Shown: positions 27,879-37,809, counted from the stretch's first letter. The stretch is 64,000 nucleotides of DNA from Prado023 sp963706885 (GCA_963706885.1 CAVPNX010000014.1:1-64000), one strand, 5' to 3'. Translations and numbers: made by a program. Notes: generated by a model from the letters alone, not told the origin.

Positions 27879-28943
27879 TCAGCCCAGCCAGCCGCCCTCC
27901 GGGGGGCGCAGCGCGGCCTTCATCGAGCGCTCCTCGCGGGCCTTGGCGTCGGGGATCGGCAGGCGGGCCACGGTGACGGTCTCGCGGAACGTCGCGTTCG
28001 CGAATGTCTGCATCCCCGCGCCCAGGGCCAGGGCGGCGCGCTCCCCGAAGCGCAGGTGCCGGTCATGGCCGAACCGCTCGACGCCGCGCCCCTTCTCTCC
28101 GCGCGTGCGCTCCGGCACCAGGACGAGCTCGAGGCGCAGGTCCCGGTCGGCCATGGATGCCATCATCCGCAGGAATCCGGTGACCATCGCCTCCTCGTCG
28201 AAGCGCTGGCCGCGGTCCACCGAGTCGGTGACCGCCGTGATGATCCGCACGCGCCGCCCCGGGGTCATCCCGACGCGGGCGAGGAACCACGTGAGGCCGT
28301 CCCCGGTCCCCTGGTTGTACAGGTAGCGGCGCACCGTCTGCTGCCCCACGAACTTGTCGTAGATGACCAGCGGCTTGGCGTCCTGGCACAGCGGGCCGAA
28401 GCGCTCGGTCCACTCCACCTCCCGGTTCACCCCCTCGCGCAGAGGTGCGTCGAGCACCTGGCGCGCGGCCATCAGCACCGACGTGCGACCGGCGGTGGTG
28501 ATCCGCCCGATCTCGACCAGGCCCGACGGAGTGGTCGCGGAGAACTCGTCCTCAGCGACGCCCAGCAGCTCGGCCTGGTCGGCCTCCACGAGCACCAGCT
28601 CGAGGTCGTCGGAGAGCTGGGCGTCGATCAGGGCCGGGTCGAGGATGTCGCCGAGCACCTCATCCAGCGGCGGTCGGGCGATGCCGACCTGGACCTTGCG
28701 GCTGGACAGCACCACCTCCCACGCCTTGGCCAGCGAGGTGGGCAGCGTGCGGACCGCCTCGACGAACAGGTCCAGGTGCGCCTGGGAGGTGAACACCAGC
28801 CGACCGTGCACGGCGAGGTCCTCGAGGAGCTCCTCGTGGATCGCCCGGCGCAGGGCCGGGTCCTCCGACCGATCGCCGAGCGCAGTCGCGGAGATGCCCA
28901 CGCCGAACACCGTCCGGCGCGGCAGGGCAGCCTTCTCGGTCAC
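27879..28943 (-). CDS. Unrecognised partner of the COG4938-like ATPase, with a PLD/MIT_C-like C-terminus
   Basis: I cannot name this 354-residue protein. GTG at 28943 overlaps the ATPase stop as GTGA, so the pair is translationally coupled. The N-terminal 180 residues are helical and charged, without a known motif. In the C-terminal half, KPLVIYDKFVGQQTVRRYL is followed about 95 residues later by RFGHDRHLRFGERAALALGA and GMQTFANATF. The pattern of a hydrophobic strand ending in D, then HDR-x-L, then a glycine-rich turn resembles the phospholipase-D-like MIT_C fold, in which HDR sits where PLD enzymes have HxK. That is inference from pattern only. A role as effector or sensor of the ATPase is plausible. 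Confidence 0.6.
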   Translation of the reverse strand: MTEKAALPRRTVFGVGISATALGDRSEDPALRRAIHEELLEDLAVHGRLVFTSQAHLDLFVEAVRTLPTSLAKAWEVVLSSRKVQVGIARPPLDEVLGDILDPALIDAQLSDDLELVLVEADQAELLGVAEDEFSATTPSGLVEIGRITTAGRTSVLMAARQVLDAPLREGVNREVEWTERFGPLCQDAKPLVIYDKFVGQQTVRRYLYNQGTGDGLTWFLARVGMTPGRRVRIITAVTDSVDRGQRFDEEAMVTGFLRMMASMADRDLRLELVLVPERTRGEKGRGVERFGHDRHLRFGERAALALGAGMQTFANATFRETVTVARLPIPDAKAREERSMKAALRPPEGGWLG

Positions 28944-30083
28944 GAGCGTCCGCCGAGGACCTCGGCCAGCCGCTCGTCGAAGAAGCCGCCCGGCCAGCCA
29001 TCCACGAGGTCTCCCTCGGCATCGACCTCCAGGCGCCGCACGAACGCCGCACCGTCGTCGTCGAGGTCCACGTACAGGATCGCGAGGTCGGCCGGCGCCA
29101 GCACCCCTTCGCGCACACGGCGCAGCAGCCGGAGCACGAGGTGCTCGGAGTGCGTCTCGATCAGCAGCTGCGCCCGCCCGGAGACCACGGTGTCGACGAA
29201 CAGGTCGCCGACCGCCGACTGCAGCCGCGGGTGCAGGTGCACCTCCGGCTGCTCGACCAGGATCAGCCCCGACTGCGTGAGCAGCGACTGCACGATGATC
29301 GGCAGCAGCTGCCCGACGCCGTAGCCGACTCCGCGCGAGGAGACCAGGACCGGCGGGTCGCGGCGCACGTCCTCCAGGGCGAGGACGGCGAACTCCCCGG
29401 CGGTCATCACGATGTCCTGGCTGACCGGGTCGAGCATCCGGACGTGGTAGCCCAGGCCGAGCCGGTCGCACCAGAGCGTTCACGTCCGCGACCAGGTCCG
29501 GACGGGCGTGCAGGATCGCGGCCATCTCCTCGCCCGCCGGCCCGACGTAGTCGTCGGCGCCCTGGCCGACGAGCGTCGTGCGCTCTGCCCGGGCGCGCAT
29601 CGGCCCGACGAAGTACACCCGCTCCAGCGTGCCCCAGAACTCCTCGGTCAGCCGATGGTGCAGCTCCACCCCGGGCTGGCTGCCCCACGGTCGCGGGCCC
29701 TCGAGCGAGCCGCGGTCATCGCCGTCGGCGAGCTCGGTGTGCGAGCGGATCGCCGCGCGCCTTGCGGAGTCCCACGTGAAGGAGATGGCGGCCTCCCGCG
29801 CCACGCCCTCCCCCGAGGTCCACCCGAAGCCCAGCGTCATGGGCGCCGCCTCGTCGTGGCGGTGCACGGCCATCCGGAACGAGCCGCCCTCGACCAGGTC
29901 ACCGGACATCGACAGCACATCCGGGCGCGCTGCCGTCTGGGCGAGCATCGGCAGCACGGACAGCAGTGAGGACTTCCCGGCCGAGTTGGGACCGAACACC
30001 AGCGTGAGCGGCGCCAGGCCGACCCGCTGCGGTTCGGGGGCGAAGGAGCGCAGCCCGCCGACGGTCAGGTGTCTGATCAGCAC
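28940..30083 (-). CDS. COG4938/DUF3696-like AAA ATPase (one frame break)
   Basis: This is an ABC-type ATPase of about 380 residues of the AAA_21/COG4938 class. The Walker A motif is LVFGPNSAGKSSLLSVLPML near residue 30. The signature-like segment is RGVGYGVGQLLPIIVQSL, Walker B is GLILVEQPEVHLHPRLQ, and the D/H-loop is LLIETHSEHLVLRLLRR. GTG at 30083 starts VLIRHLTVGGLRSF. The frame breaks near 29478; deleting one C gives VNAWCDRLGLGYHVRMLDP, and the length (one over a multiple of three) agrees. Related ATPases pair with varied effectors in defence loci such as PARIS and Septu. Its partner here is none of those I recognise. Confidence 0.8.
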
Positions 30084-30162
30084 GATCCGCAGCCTATGCG
30101 GCCGATAGGCTCATGAGCAGTCCCCGGGCGATGCCGAACGCCGGTCGATCTCATGTGGGTCG

Positions 30163-30181
30163 ATACCCCCTGGGGTATACT
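30163..30181 (+). promoter_or_regulatory. CsoR/CstR-like operator overlapping a -10 box
   Basis: ATACCCC-CT-GGGGTAT is a perfect 7+2+7 palindrome, the G/C-tract form of site bound by the CsoR family (CsoR for copper, CstR for persulfide). The right edge merges into TATACT, a good -10, at 30176-30181, about 30 bases before the ATG of the CoA-disulfide reductase-rhodanese gene. CstR controls such sulfur genes in Firmicutes. A repressor gene is not in this window. Confidence 0.75.
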
Positions 30182-30211
30182 TGGCGCATCAGGATCAACC
30201 CGAGGAGCCCC

Positions 30212-31887
30212 ATGAAGACCATCATCATCGGCGGCGTCGCCGGTGGCGCATCCGCAGCGACCCGCCTGCGCCGACTCGACGAGACCCACGAGATCGTCGT
30301 GCTCGAGCGCAGCGGCTACGTCTCGTTCGCCAACTGCGGCCTGCCCTACTACATCGGCGGCACGATCGCCGACCGCCGCAACCTGCTGCTGCAGACCCCC
30401 AAGAGCCTGAACGCCAGGTTCGGCCTCGACGTGCGGGTCAACTCCGAGGTCATCGCGATCGACCCGCACGCCCGCACCGTCACCGTCCGGGACCTCGTCG
30501 AGGATCGGCAGTACACCGAGGGCTACGACCACCTGATCCTCTCCCCCGGCGCATCGCCCATCGTCCCGCCGATCCCGGGCGTCGAGCGCGCGCTGACCCT
30601 GCGCACCATCGAGGACACCGACCGGATCAAGGAGCGCGTCGACAGCCTGCTGCGGCGCCGAGGACTCCAGTGAGGACGGTGTGGCGATCGACCACCACAG
30701 CGCGGTGATCGTGGGTGGGGGATTCATCGGCCTGGAGATGGCCGAGAGCCTGCGTGAGCGTGGGATGGCCGTCACGGTGGTGGAGCTCGCCCCTCAGGTC
30801 ATGGCCCCTCTGGACCCCGAGATGGCCGCGCTGGTGGCCACCGAGCTGACCAAGCACGGTGTGGAGCTGGCCCTCGGGGTGCAGGTGACCGAGATCCGGG
30901 CGGATACGGCCGTGCTCTCCGACGGTCGGGAGATCGACGCCGACATGGTCGTCATGAGCATCGGCGTGCGCCCGGACGTGACCCTGGCGAAGGCGGCTGG
31001 ACTGGAGCTCGGTCCGCGTGGCGGGATCAAGGTCGACGCCCAGATGCGCACGTCGGACCCGCACATCTTCGCCGTCGGCGACGCGGTCGACAAGAGCGAC
31101 GCAACCACCGGGGAGCCGACGCTCGTGCCCCTGGCCAACTCGGCCAACCGTCAGGGGCGCCTGGTCGCCGACGTGATCGGCGGGCGGACCATCCGCTTCG
31201 GCGGCGTCCTGGGCACGGCGATCGTCAAGGTGTTCGGCCTGACCGTGGCCGTGACGGGCGTCAACGAGAAGCGCCTGCGGGCCTCCGGCCGCAACTACCA
31301 CGCGATCCACACCCACCCCGGCTCGCACGCCGGCTACTACCCGGGGGCCGAGCGGATCAGCCTGAAGCTGATCTTCGACCCGAGCACCGGGCAGATCCTC
31401 GGCGCCCAGGGAGTCGGCGGTGCGGGCACCGACAAGCGGATCGACGTCCTGGCAACCGCGATCATCGGAGGGATCACCGCCGACCAGCTGGCCGACCTCG
31501 AGCTGGCCTATGCGCCGCCGTACGGCTCCGCGAAGGACCCCGTGAACCAGCTCGGGCTACGTCGCGGACAACATCATGACCGGCACCACCCATACCATCG
31601 GCTGGGACGAGGTCGACGGCACCGACCGGTTCGTCATCGATGTGCGCACACACGGGGAGTTCCGTCGCGGCCACATCGAGGACTCGGTCAACATCTCCGT
31701 CGACGACCTGCGCGCCCGGCACACCGAGATCCCCAGGGGTGCCGACGGCGTGCCGGTCCCGGTCGCGGTCTACTGCCAGGTCGGCCAGCGCGGCCACACC
31801 GCCGCGCGGCTGCTGACCCAGCTGGGCTACGACGTGGTGAACCTCGACGGCGGCTGGCTGACCTACAGCCTGGCGCGCAGCAGCTGA
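30212..31887 (+). CDS. CoA-disulfide reductase fused to rhodanese (two frame breaks)
   Basis: This is a flavin oxidoreductase with a C-terminal rhodanese domain, which acts on CoA-disulfide or CoA-persulfide in sulfide handling. The FAD site is MKTIIIGGVAGGASAATRLR, and the redox Cys is in SFANCGLPYYIGG. The NAD site AVIVGGGFIGLEMAESLRER, the second FAD motif HIFAVGDAVDK and the rhodanese loop VAVYCQVGQRGHTAARLL follow. Breaks lie near 30655 and 31557. At the latter GGGCTACGTC should be GGCTACGTC (LGYVADNIM). Total length is two over a multiple of three, so two inserted bases explain both. ATG follows GAGGAGCCCC. Control by the operator at 30163 suggests induction by persulfide or related sulfur stress. 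Confidence 0.9.
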
Positions 31888-32047
31888 GGGCCTGCACCAG
31901 CTGGGTGACCCCGCCTGCACCGAGCCCGACACGACGGTGACGACGCGCGCGTGCCCTGTGGTGTCCGTGTTGTACGGTGCTGCCGCTGTTGGACGAAGAG
32001 GTCGAGCAGCGGCTCATCTCACATCTGAACGAGGAGTACGAAGCACC

Positions 32048-32251
32048 ATGGCACAAGGCACGGTCAAGTGGTTCAACGCCGAGAAGGGGTACGGCTTCAT
32101 CGCCCCCGACGACGGCACCGCCGACGTATTTGTCCACTACAGCGCCATCCAGACCAACGGCTACCGGTCGCTCGAGGAGGAGCAGCGCGTCGAGTTCGAG
32201 GTCACCCAGGGCCAGAAGGGCCCCCAGGCCGACCAGGTCCGCCCGCTCTGA
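32048..32251 (+). CDS. Cold-shock protein, CspA family
   Basis: This is a 67-residue OB-fold RNA-binding protein: MAQGTVKWFNAEKGYGFIAP with RNP1 KGYGFI, and RNP2 VFVHYSAI. Such proteins melt RNA structure. The ATG is the only one giving the family start. A 160-base stretch before it may be a structured 5' leader, as in other csp genes; I see no specific element. Confidence 0.96.
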   Translation: MAQGTVKWFNAEKGYGFIAPDDGTADVFVHYSAIQTNGYRSLEEEQRVEFEVTQGQKGPQADQVRPL

Positions 32252-32321
32252 CACCGAGCACCCGCTGACCGCGAAGGGCCCCCTGAAGCACCGGAGTGGG
32301 GCCCTTCGAGCTGTGACGGCC

Positions 32322-33500
32322 CTACCGGCGGCGAGCACTGCGCAGGGCGATCCACGACACGACCATGGTGGCCAGCCCGCCGACGAGCAGGGCGAGGGCC
32401 GGACCCACCACGTCGCCGGCAACCGACGCCGCCAGGGCGGTGGCCGCACCGGCGCCCAGCGCGAGCCAGTAGTTCGCCCGGCCACGCAGGAACAGCCCGA
32501 GGCCGACGATCACGACCCCTGCCAGCACGGCCCGGGTCGGCCACGCCCAGGGGCCCGCCGCCATGCCGACCGAGGCGACCAGGGCCAGGACCGCGCCCAG
32601 CACGAGTGCGGTGCGCCGGCCGCGGGCCCACCGGAAGCCGACGCCCGCCCAGACCACCCCCAGGCCGACCAGGAACGCCCAGGTCCCCGGGCCGGGGGGA
32701 ACCACGACCCATGTGGCAGCAGCCAGGCACGTCAGCAGCCCCGCCTCGGACGCGGGCGTGCGAGCGACGAGGTTGACCACCACCATCGCCAGCACGACAC
32801 CCACGGCCAGGCTGGAGCCACCTGGACCTGAGGGCTGGTCGCCCGCGCCCGTGTCGGCACCCAGCGCGACGCCGACACCGGTCGCCGCCACCACGACGCC
32901 CGTGGTCAGCAGGGCGGACACCGCGCGGCGCCGCTCGTCGCTGAGCACCCGGCGCCAGGGCAGGCGCACGAAGAACCCCGCCGCGACCAGCGCCACGGTC
33001 GTCAGGCCGGCAAGGGCCCAGCGCACGGTCGAGTCCCAGGACGCCCAACCGCGCACGGCGACCACGCCGATCGAGACCAGCACCAGGGCCGCCCCGGCGT
33101 ACACCCCGATCTCGGCGGCCACCCGACGACTGACCAGCGGCGTGGGGGGCGTCGCGCCGCCGGCTCCATCGGCCTCGGGGAGCCCGTCCCCTGCCCCGTC
33201 CGGGCTCCCGGGACCGATCACCGGGCCGCGGGACACCACCTGCGTCGGCGCACCGGGGTCGACCAGCGAGCCGGCCACCTGCGAATCGAGGACCTCGGTG
33301 ACGTCCGTCCCCGGTCCAGGGGTGGGCGCCACATGCGGCCCGGCGCCCTGGCCGAAGGACGGCGCACCGCGCTGGATGACGACCGTCGCGGACTCCCCCG
33401 CGCCCGGGTCCAGCGCGCCCTCCATTGCCGGATAGGGGGCGCCCGGGGGCGCCGGGGCGTCGTGCTCCTGGGTCCCGGGCCGGCCACGGAATCCACGCAT
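32322..33500 (-). CDS. Multi-pass membrane protein of unknown function
   Basis: This 392-residue protein has a disordered Pro/Gly/Ala-rich cytoplasmic N-terminus of about 125 residues. About ten hydrophobic segments follow, starting AAEIGVYAGAALVLVSIGVV and ending with LALLVGGLATMVVSWIAL. The layout resembles DUF2157-type proteins but I cannot assign it. ATG at 33500 is preferred; an in-frame GTG at 33545 would run into the SulP promoter. It is divergent from the SulP gene with 53 bases between. Confidence 0.65.
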   Translation of the reverse strand: MRGFRGRPGTQEHDAPAPPGAPYPAMEGALDPGAGESATVVIQRGAPSFGQGAGPHVAPTPGPGTDVTEVLDSQVAGSLVDPGAPTQVVSRGPVIGPGSPDGAGDGLPEADGAGGATPPTPLVSRRVAAEIGVYAGAALVLVSIGVVAVRGWASWDSTVRWALAGLTTVALVAAGFFVRLPWRRVLSDERRRAVSALLTTGVVVAATGVGVALGADTGAGDQPSGPGGSSLAVGVVLAMVVVNLVARTPASEAGLLTCLAAATWVVVPPGPGTWAFLVGLGVVWAGVGFRWARGRRTALVLGAVLALVASVGMAAGPWAWPTRAVLAGVVIVGLGLFLRGRANYWLALGAGAATALAASVAGDVVGPALALLVGGLATMVVSWIALRSARRR

Positions 33501-33553
33501 GTCGCCCAGCGTAGAGCCGCATCCCACCGGTCCGGGGCAGCACACTGTGGTGC

Positions 33554-35260
33554 GTGGGCATGAACGGGCGACCTGTGTCGTACAACCTGCCGCGGATCCG
33601 CAGGTTCGATCGGTCCTGCCTGCGCCCGGACACGTTCGCCGGTCTGGGCGTTGCCGCCTACCTCGTCCCCCAGGTCATGGCCTACGCGACGCTGGCCGGG
33701 CTCGACCCGGTCGTCGGTCTGTGGGCGTGCCTGCTCCCGCTGACCGTCTACGCCCTGGTCGGCACGTCCCGGCTGCTGTCCGTCGGGCCGGAGTCCACCA
33801 CCGCCATCATGACGGCCGCCGCCCTGGCCCCCCTCGCTGCCGGTGACGCCGCCACCTACGCCACGATGGCCGCCTTCACCGCCCTGCTCGTCGGCGTGAT
33901 GTGCCTGCTGGGGGGCGTCCTGCGGCTCGGGATCGTCGCCTCGCTGCTGAGCAAGCCCGTCCTCATCGGCTACCTGGCCGGAGTGGCGGTCATCATGATC
34001 GCCGGTCAGCTCGGAAAGCTCTTCGGCATCACGGTCTCGGGCGGCACGCCGCTGAGCCAGATCTGGTCGGCGATCGGCGAGCTCGACACCGCGAACCGCG
34101 CGTCGGCCGCGATCGGCCTGTCGGTGGTGGTGGTGCTGTTCCTGGGCTCCAGCCGGTGGCCACGGGTCCCCTGGCCGTTGATCGCCGTCATGGGCGCGAC
34201 CCTGGTCACGGCCTGGTTCGACCTCGAGCAGTACGGGGTGAAGGTCGTCGGCGAGGTTCCCCAGGGCTTGCCCTCCCTGAGCATCCCGACCGACCTGGGA
34301 CTCCTCGAGCAGCTCATCGGCCCCGCCGCCGGCATCGCCGTCGTCGCATTCACCGACAACGTCCTCACCGCGCGGGCATTCGCCCGACCGGGCGAGGAGA
34401 TCGACGCGGACGCCGAGCTGCGGGCCCTGGGCATGGCCAACATCGGAACCGGGCTCACCTCGGGGTTCCCGGTGTCGAGCAGCGGCTCGCGCACGGCCCT
34501 GGCCCGGGTGTCGGCGGCGCGGACACCCGCCTACGGCCTGGTCACGGTCCTGGCAGTTGTGTGTGTCCTGCTGTTCGCGGGCCCGCTGCTGGAGTCCTTC
34601 CCGATGCCCGCCCTCGGGGGCCTTGTGGTCTTCGCAGCCTTCAAGATCGTGGAGTTCGGTGAGTTCCGATGGCTGTGGCACTTCCGCCGCAGCGAGTTCT
34701 GGCTGGGGATCGCCGCATTCGTGGCCGTCCTGGTCCTCGACCTGCTCGTGGGGGTCGGCTTCGCCATCCTGCTCTCGGTCGTGGCCATGCTGCTGCGCGT
34801 CGCCCGACCGCACGCCGCCGTCCTGGGCCACGTTCCCGGGCTTGCGGGGATGCACGACGTGGGCGAGTACCCGGCGGCGACCGAGGTCGAGGGCCTGCTG
34901 GTGTTCCGCTACGACTCCCCGCTGTTCTTCGCCAACGCCGAGGACTTCCGGGCGCGGGTCCTCGAGGCCGTCGACGACGACGAGCGGGAGGGGCGCGAGG
35001 TGCGCCGCGTGCTGCTCAACTGCGAGGCCATGGTGGACGCCGACTCGACCGCGGTCGGGGCGATGCAGGAGCTGGTCCGCGAGCTGCACCGACGCGGCAT
35101 CGAGGTCTCACTGGCCCGAGTGCACGTCGAGCTGGCCGACCTGCTCGAGCGTGCCGGGATCCTGGGCATGGTCGGCGAGGACAACGTCTTCCCGACGCTG
35201 CCCACCGCCGTTGCCGGGTACCAGGAGGACGAGAACGGGGGCACGCCACCGCCCCGCTGA
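33554..35260 (+). CDS. SulP family anion transporter with STAS domain
   Basis: This 568-residue SLC26/SulP protein carries sulfate, bicarbonate or similar anions. The N-terminal helices contain GVAAYLVPQVMAYATLAGL and the SulP signature GTSRLLSVGPESTTAIM. TDNVLTARAFA and SSSGSRTALARVSAA in the second repeat match the anion pocket region. The cytoplasmic STAS domain begins near residue 435 (LLVFRYDSPLFFANAEDFRA) with the conserved Asp-Ser DADSTAVGAM. GTG at 33554 and ATG at 33560 are both possible. With the sulfate assimilation operon nearby, sulfate uptake is a fair guess, but carbonate transport is equally common in this family. Confidence 0.92.
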   Translation: MGMNGRPVSYNLPRIRRFDRSCLRPDTFAGLGVAAYLVPQVMAYATLAGLDPVVGLWACLLPLTVYALVGTSRLLSVGPESTTAIMTAAALAPLAAGDAATYATMAAFTALLVGVMCLLGGVLRLGIVASLLSKPVLIGYLAGVAVIMIAGQLGKLFGITVSGGTPLSQIWSAIGELDTANRASAAIGLSVVVVLFLGSSRWPRVPWPLIAVMGATLVTAWFDLEQYGVKVVGEVPQGLPSLSIPTDLGLLEQLIGPAAGIAVVAFTDNVLTARAFARPGEEIDADAELRALGMANIGTGLTSGFPVSSSGSRTALARVSAARTPAYGLVTVLAVVCVLLFAGPLLESFPMPALGGLVVFAAFKIVEFGEFRWLWHFRRSEFWLGIAAFVAVLVLDLLVGVGFAILLSVVAMLLRVARPHAAVLGHVPGLAGMHDVGEYPAATEVEGLLVFRYDSPLFFANAEDFRARVLEAVDDDEREGREVRRVLLNCEAMVDADSTAVGAMQELVRELHRRGIEVSLARVHVELADLLERAGILGMVGEDNVFPTLPTAVAGYQEDENGGTPPPR

Positions 35261-35361
35261 CCGGGCCCGGGATGTGGGCTGCGTCCGCCCGCCAGCCCAC
35301 GTCCCGCGGCATGGGCGGGGTACCGTCGGCGCAGGCATCCACAACCCGGGAGGACCACGAA

Positions 35362-36846
35362 ATGCTCGAGGCTTCTGAGGTCGGCAACAAGCTCTCCAAG
35401 GCGGAGTTCAAGGAGGTCGAGCCGCAGCTGCGCGTCGACCTGGTCAACGCCCAGTACGACCTGCGATCGGCCGACTTCGGCGTCCTGGTCTTCGTTGCCG
35501 GGGACGACCGGATCGCCGGCAACGAGGTCGTCAACCGGATCAACGAATGGCTGGACGCCCGGTTCATCCAGACCCACGTGATGGGTCCCCTGACTGCCGA
35601 GGAGTCGATGCGACCACGCCTGTGGCGCGTCTGGCGGGACATGCCCCCGAAGGGCCGGATCGCGCTCATGGCCGGGGGGATCCTGCGACTGCTGCACGAG
35701 AACCTCGCCGGCGAGCTCTCCGACGAGGACTACGAGCGCTCGATCGACCACTTCGAGGCGATGCAGGAGGCCCTGGTCGCCGACGGGACGCTGATCATCA
35801 AGATCTTCCTGCACACGCCGGCCAAGAAGCAGCGCAAGCGGATGAAGAAGGCCGAGGGCGACCGCGACGAGGGCTGGCGCGTCGACCAGCGGGACTGGGC
35901 GATGCTGGACCTGCTCGAGGAGAGCGGGAACAAGCTCGAGAAGCTGCTGCGCCGCACGTCCGTGACCGGTGCGCCCTGGTCGGTCGTCGAGGCCACCGAC
36001 GCGCGCTACCGCGACGTGGCCGTGGCCCGCACGATCCTCAACGCCCTCACGGCGCGGCTGGCCGAGGCGCCCCCGGAGGGGGTGTCGGTCAGCGACCAGC
36101 TGTTCTCCCCCGGCGAGCGGCAGGCCACCGTCCTGGACACCGTTGACCTCACCCGCACGACGGAGAAGGCGACCTACGACAAGGAGCTCAACAAGCTCCA
36201 GCGCGAGGTGCACGGCCTGGCCCGCCAGGCCCGCGACCGCGGGCTGTCCACGGTGCTGGCGTTCGAGGGCTGGGACGCCGCGGGCAAGGGCGGGGCGATC
36301 CGACGCATCACCCAGGCGCTGGAGGCCGGCGACTACCGGGTGATCTCCACCGCGGCCCCCACGGAGGAGGAGCGCAAGTACCACTACCTGTGGCGCTTCT
36401 GGCGCGACCTGCCCCAGGCGGGCAAGTTCGTGATCTACGACCGGACCTGGTACGGCCGGGTCCTCGTGGAGCGGATCGAGGGGTTCGCATCCCCGGCCGA
36501 GTGGCAGCGGGCCTACGACGAGATCAACGACTTCGAGGACCAGTTGGTGGAGCACGGCTTCTACGTGGCCAAGTTCTGGCTGCACATCTCCGCCGAGGAG
36601 CAGCTCGCCCGCTTCCAGGCGCGGGAGAACACCCCCGAGAAGTCCCACAAGATCACCGAGGAGGACTACCGCAACCGCGAGCGGTGGGACGCCTACGTCC
36701 AGGCGGTCGACCAGATGGTGGTCCGCACGTCATCGGGTGACTCCCCGTGGCACATCATCCCGGCCAACGACAAGCTCACCGCACGCCTGGAGGTCCTCGA
36801 CCACGTGCGCACGGGGCTCAAGAAGGCATTGCGCACGCTGCCCTGA
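35362..36846 (+). CDS. pap: Polyphosphate:AMP phosphotransferase (two-domain PPK2 class II)
   Basis: This 494-residue protein has two PPK2-type P-loop domains in tandem. The C-terminal copy is complete, with Walker A FEGWDAAGKGGAIRRI, lid-side GDYRVISTAAPTEEE and the Walker B/lid DRTWYGRVLVER. The N-terminal copy is degenerate, with VAGDDRIAGNEVVNRINEW in the Walker A position, as in characterised PAP enzymes where only the second domain is catalytic. It phosphorylates AMP to ADP with polyphosphate. ATG at 35362 follows CCGGGAGGACCACGAA. It stands alone and is convergent with the next gene. Confidence 0.92.
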   Translation: MLEASEVGNKLSKAEFKEVEPQLRVDLVNAQYDLRSADFGVLVFVAGDDRIAGNEVVNRINEWLDARFIQTHVMGPLTAEESMRPRLWRVWRDMPPKGRIALMAGGILRLLHENLAGELSDEDYERSIDHFEAMQEALVADGTLIIKIFLHTPAKKQRKRMKKAEGDRDEGWRVDQRDWAMLDLLEESGNKLEKLLRRTSVTGAPWSVVEATDARYRDVAVARTILNALTARLAEAPPEGVSVSDQLFSPGERQATVLDTVDLTRTTEKATYDKELNKLQREVHGLARQARDRGLSTVLAFEGWDAAGKGGAIRRITQALEAGDYRVISTAAPTEEERKYHYLWRFWRDLPQAGKFVIYDRTWYGRVLVERIEGFASPAEWQRAYDEINDFEDQLVEHGFYVAKFWLHISAEEQLARFQARENTPEKSHKITEEDYRNRERWDAYVQAVDQMVVRTSSGDSPWHIIPANDKLTARLEVLDHVRTGLKKALRTLP

Positions 36847-36891
36847 GCGCGCGCGGCGCCCAGGTCGTGCCGCCGGCCCCGGGCGGCGCGG

Positions 36892-37809
36892 TCAGCGGTT
36901 CTCGCGTGCCGCGATCTCGGTCAGCACCTCGGCGACCCGGGCACTGCTGCACCCGAAGTACTGCGGCGCCAGGTAGTCGGCCATGAAGGTCGTCACATCC
37001 GGGGTGATCACCGGACGTGCCCGGATCATGTCGACCATCTCGTCGAAGGACTCCGGGTGGTAGCCGATGCGTTCGGCGAAGATGTAGGACTCGGCACTGC
37101 CCGGCATGTGCTCGGCGATCCGGTCGGCGAGCAGCCATCGAGGGAAGATCACCGGCTTGCCCAGGGCCCAGGCCTCGTACACCGTCGTGCCGAAGTCCGC
37201 GACGACGATGTCCGCCCGCGGCATCGAGGCACCGGTCGGGGTGTGGTCGGTGCGGTTGCGCGGGTGCACCGACACGTCGATCCAGGCGAACCGGGACAGC
37301 GTGCGCAGGTAGTTCTCGAAGGCCGGGAAGCTCGACGTCGAGCGACCGGTCTCCCCGCGCTTGCGCCGGTTGTGCGTCGGGGCCCACAGCACCCGGGGCT
37401 TGGGCTCGCCGATCAGCCGGCGCGACGGCGGCGGGACCTGGCCGATCAAGCCATCGAGCCGGGGCCATCCGACGACGTGGATCCGGTCCTCGTCGAGCTT
37501 GATCGCCGGGGACTCCAGGAGCCGGCGCTTGAGCCACTCGCCGGGAACCAGCAGGTCCGTGCGCTGGTTGGCCAGCCGCTTTCCCTGCCCGTCGGAGGAC
37601 CACAGGTAGTTCTTGTCCGCGACGCCGTGACTCATCACCACATCGGCCCTCGGGCGGATGAACAGGCAGAAGTTCAGCGCCCCCGCCCGGTACTCGCCAC
37701 GCTCCGGCGGGGGGTCGGGCAGATGGGGGTCGATCAGGTCCAGCAGCTGGGCCTGGACGCCCTGGTAGGAGTCGGCACGATCCAGCACGAAGTGGATCGG
37801 ACGCGGCAT
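36892..37809 (-). CDS. CDP-glycerol glycerophosphotransferase-like glycosyl transferase
   Basis: This 305-residue cytoplasmic protein has a GT-B-type C-terminal half. RVLWAPTHNRRKRGETGRST is followed by DVSVHPRNRTDH and IVVADFGTTVYEAWALGKPV, the last being the donor-binding segment of TagF/TagB-like enzymes (DxS-x-x-EA pattern with T for S). VADKNYL in the N-terminal half fits the acceptor side (HGxxxK). A teichoic-acid or capsule function is known for the family, but the acceptor here is unknown and no wall-polymer genes are adjacent. ATG at 37809 is clear. Confidence 0.72.
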   Translation of the reverse strand: MPRPIHFVLDRADSYQGVQAQLLDLIDPHLPDPPPERGEYRAGALNFCLFIRPRADVVMSHGVADKNYLWSSDGQGKRLANQRTDLLVPGEWLKRRLLESPAIKLDEDRIHVVGWPRLDGLIGQVPPPSRRLIGEPKPRVLWAPTHNRRKRGETGRSTSSFPAFENYLRTLSRFAWIDVSVHPRNRTDHTPTGASMPRADIVVADFGTTVYEAWALGKPVIFPRWLLADRIAEHMPGSAESYIFAERIGYHPESFDEMVDMIRARPVITPDVTTFMADYLAPQYFGCSSARVAEVLTEIAARENR

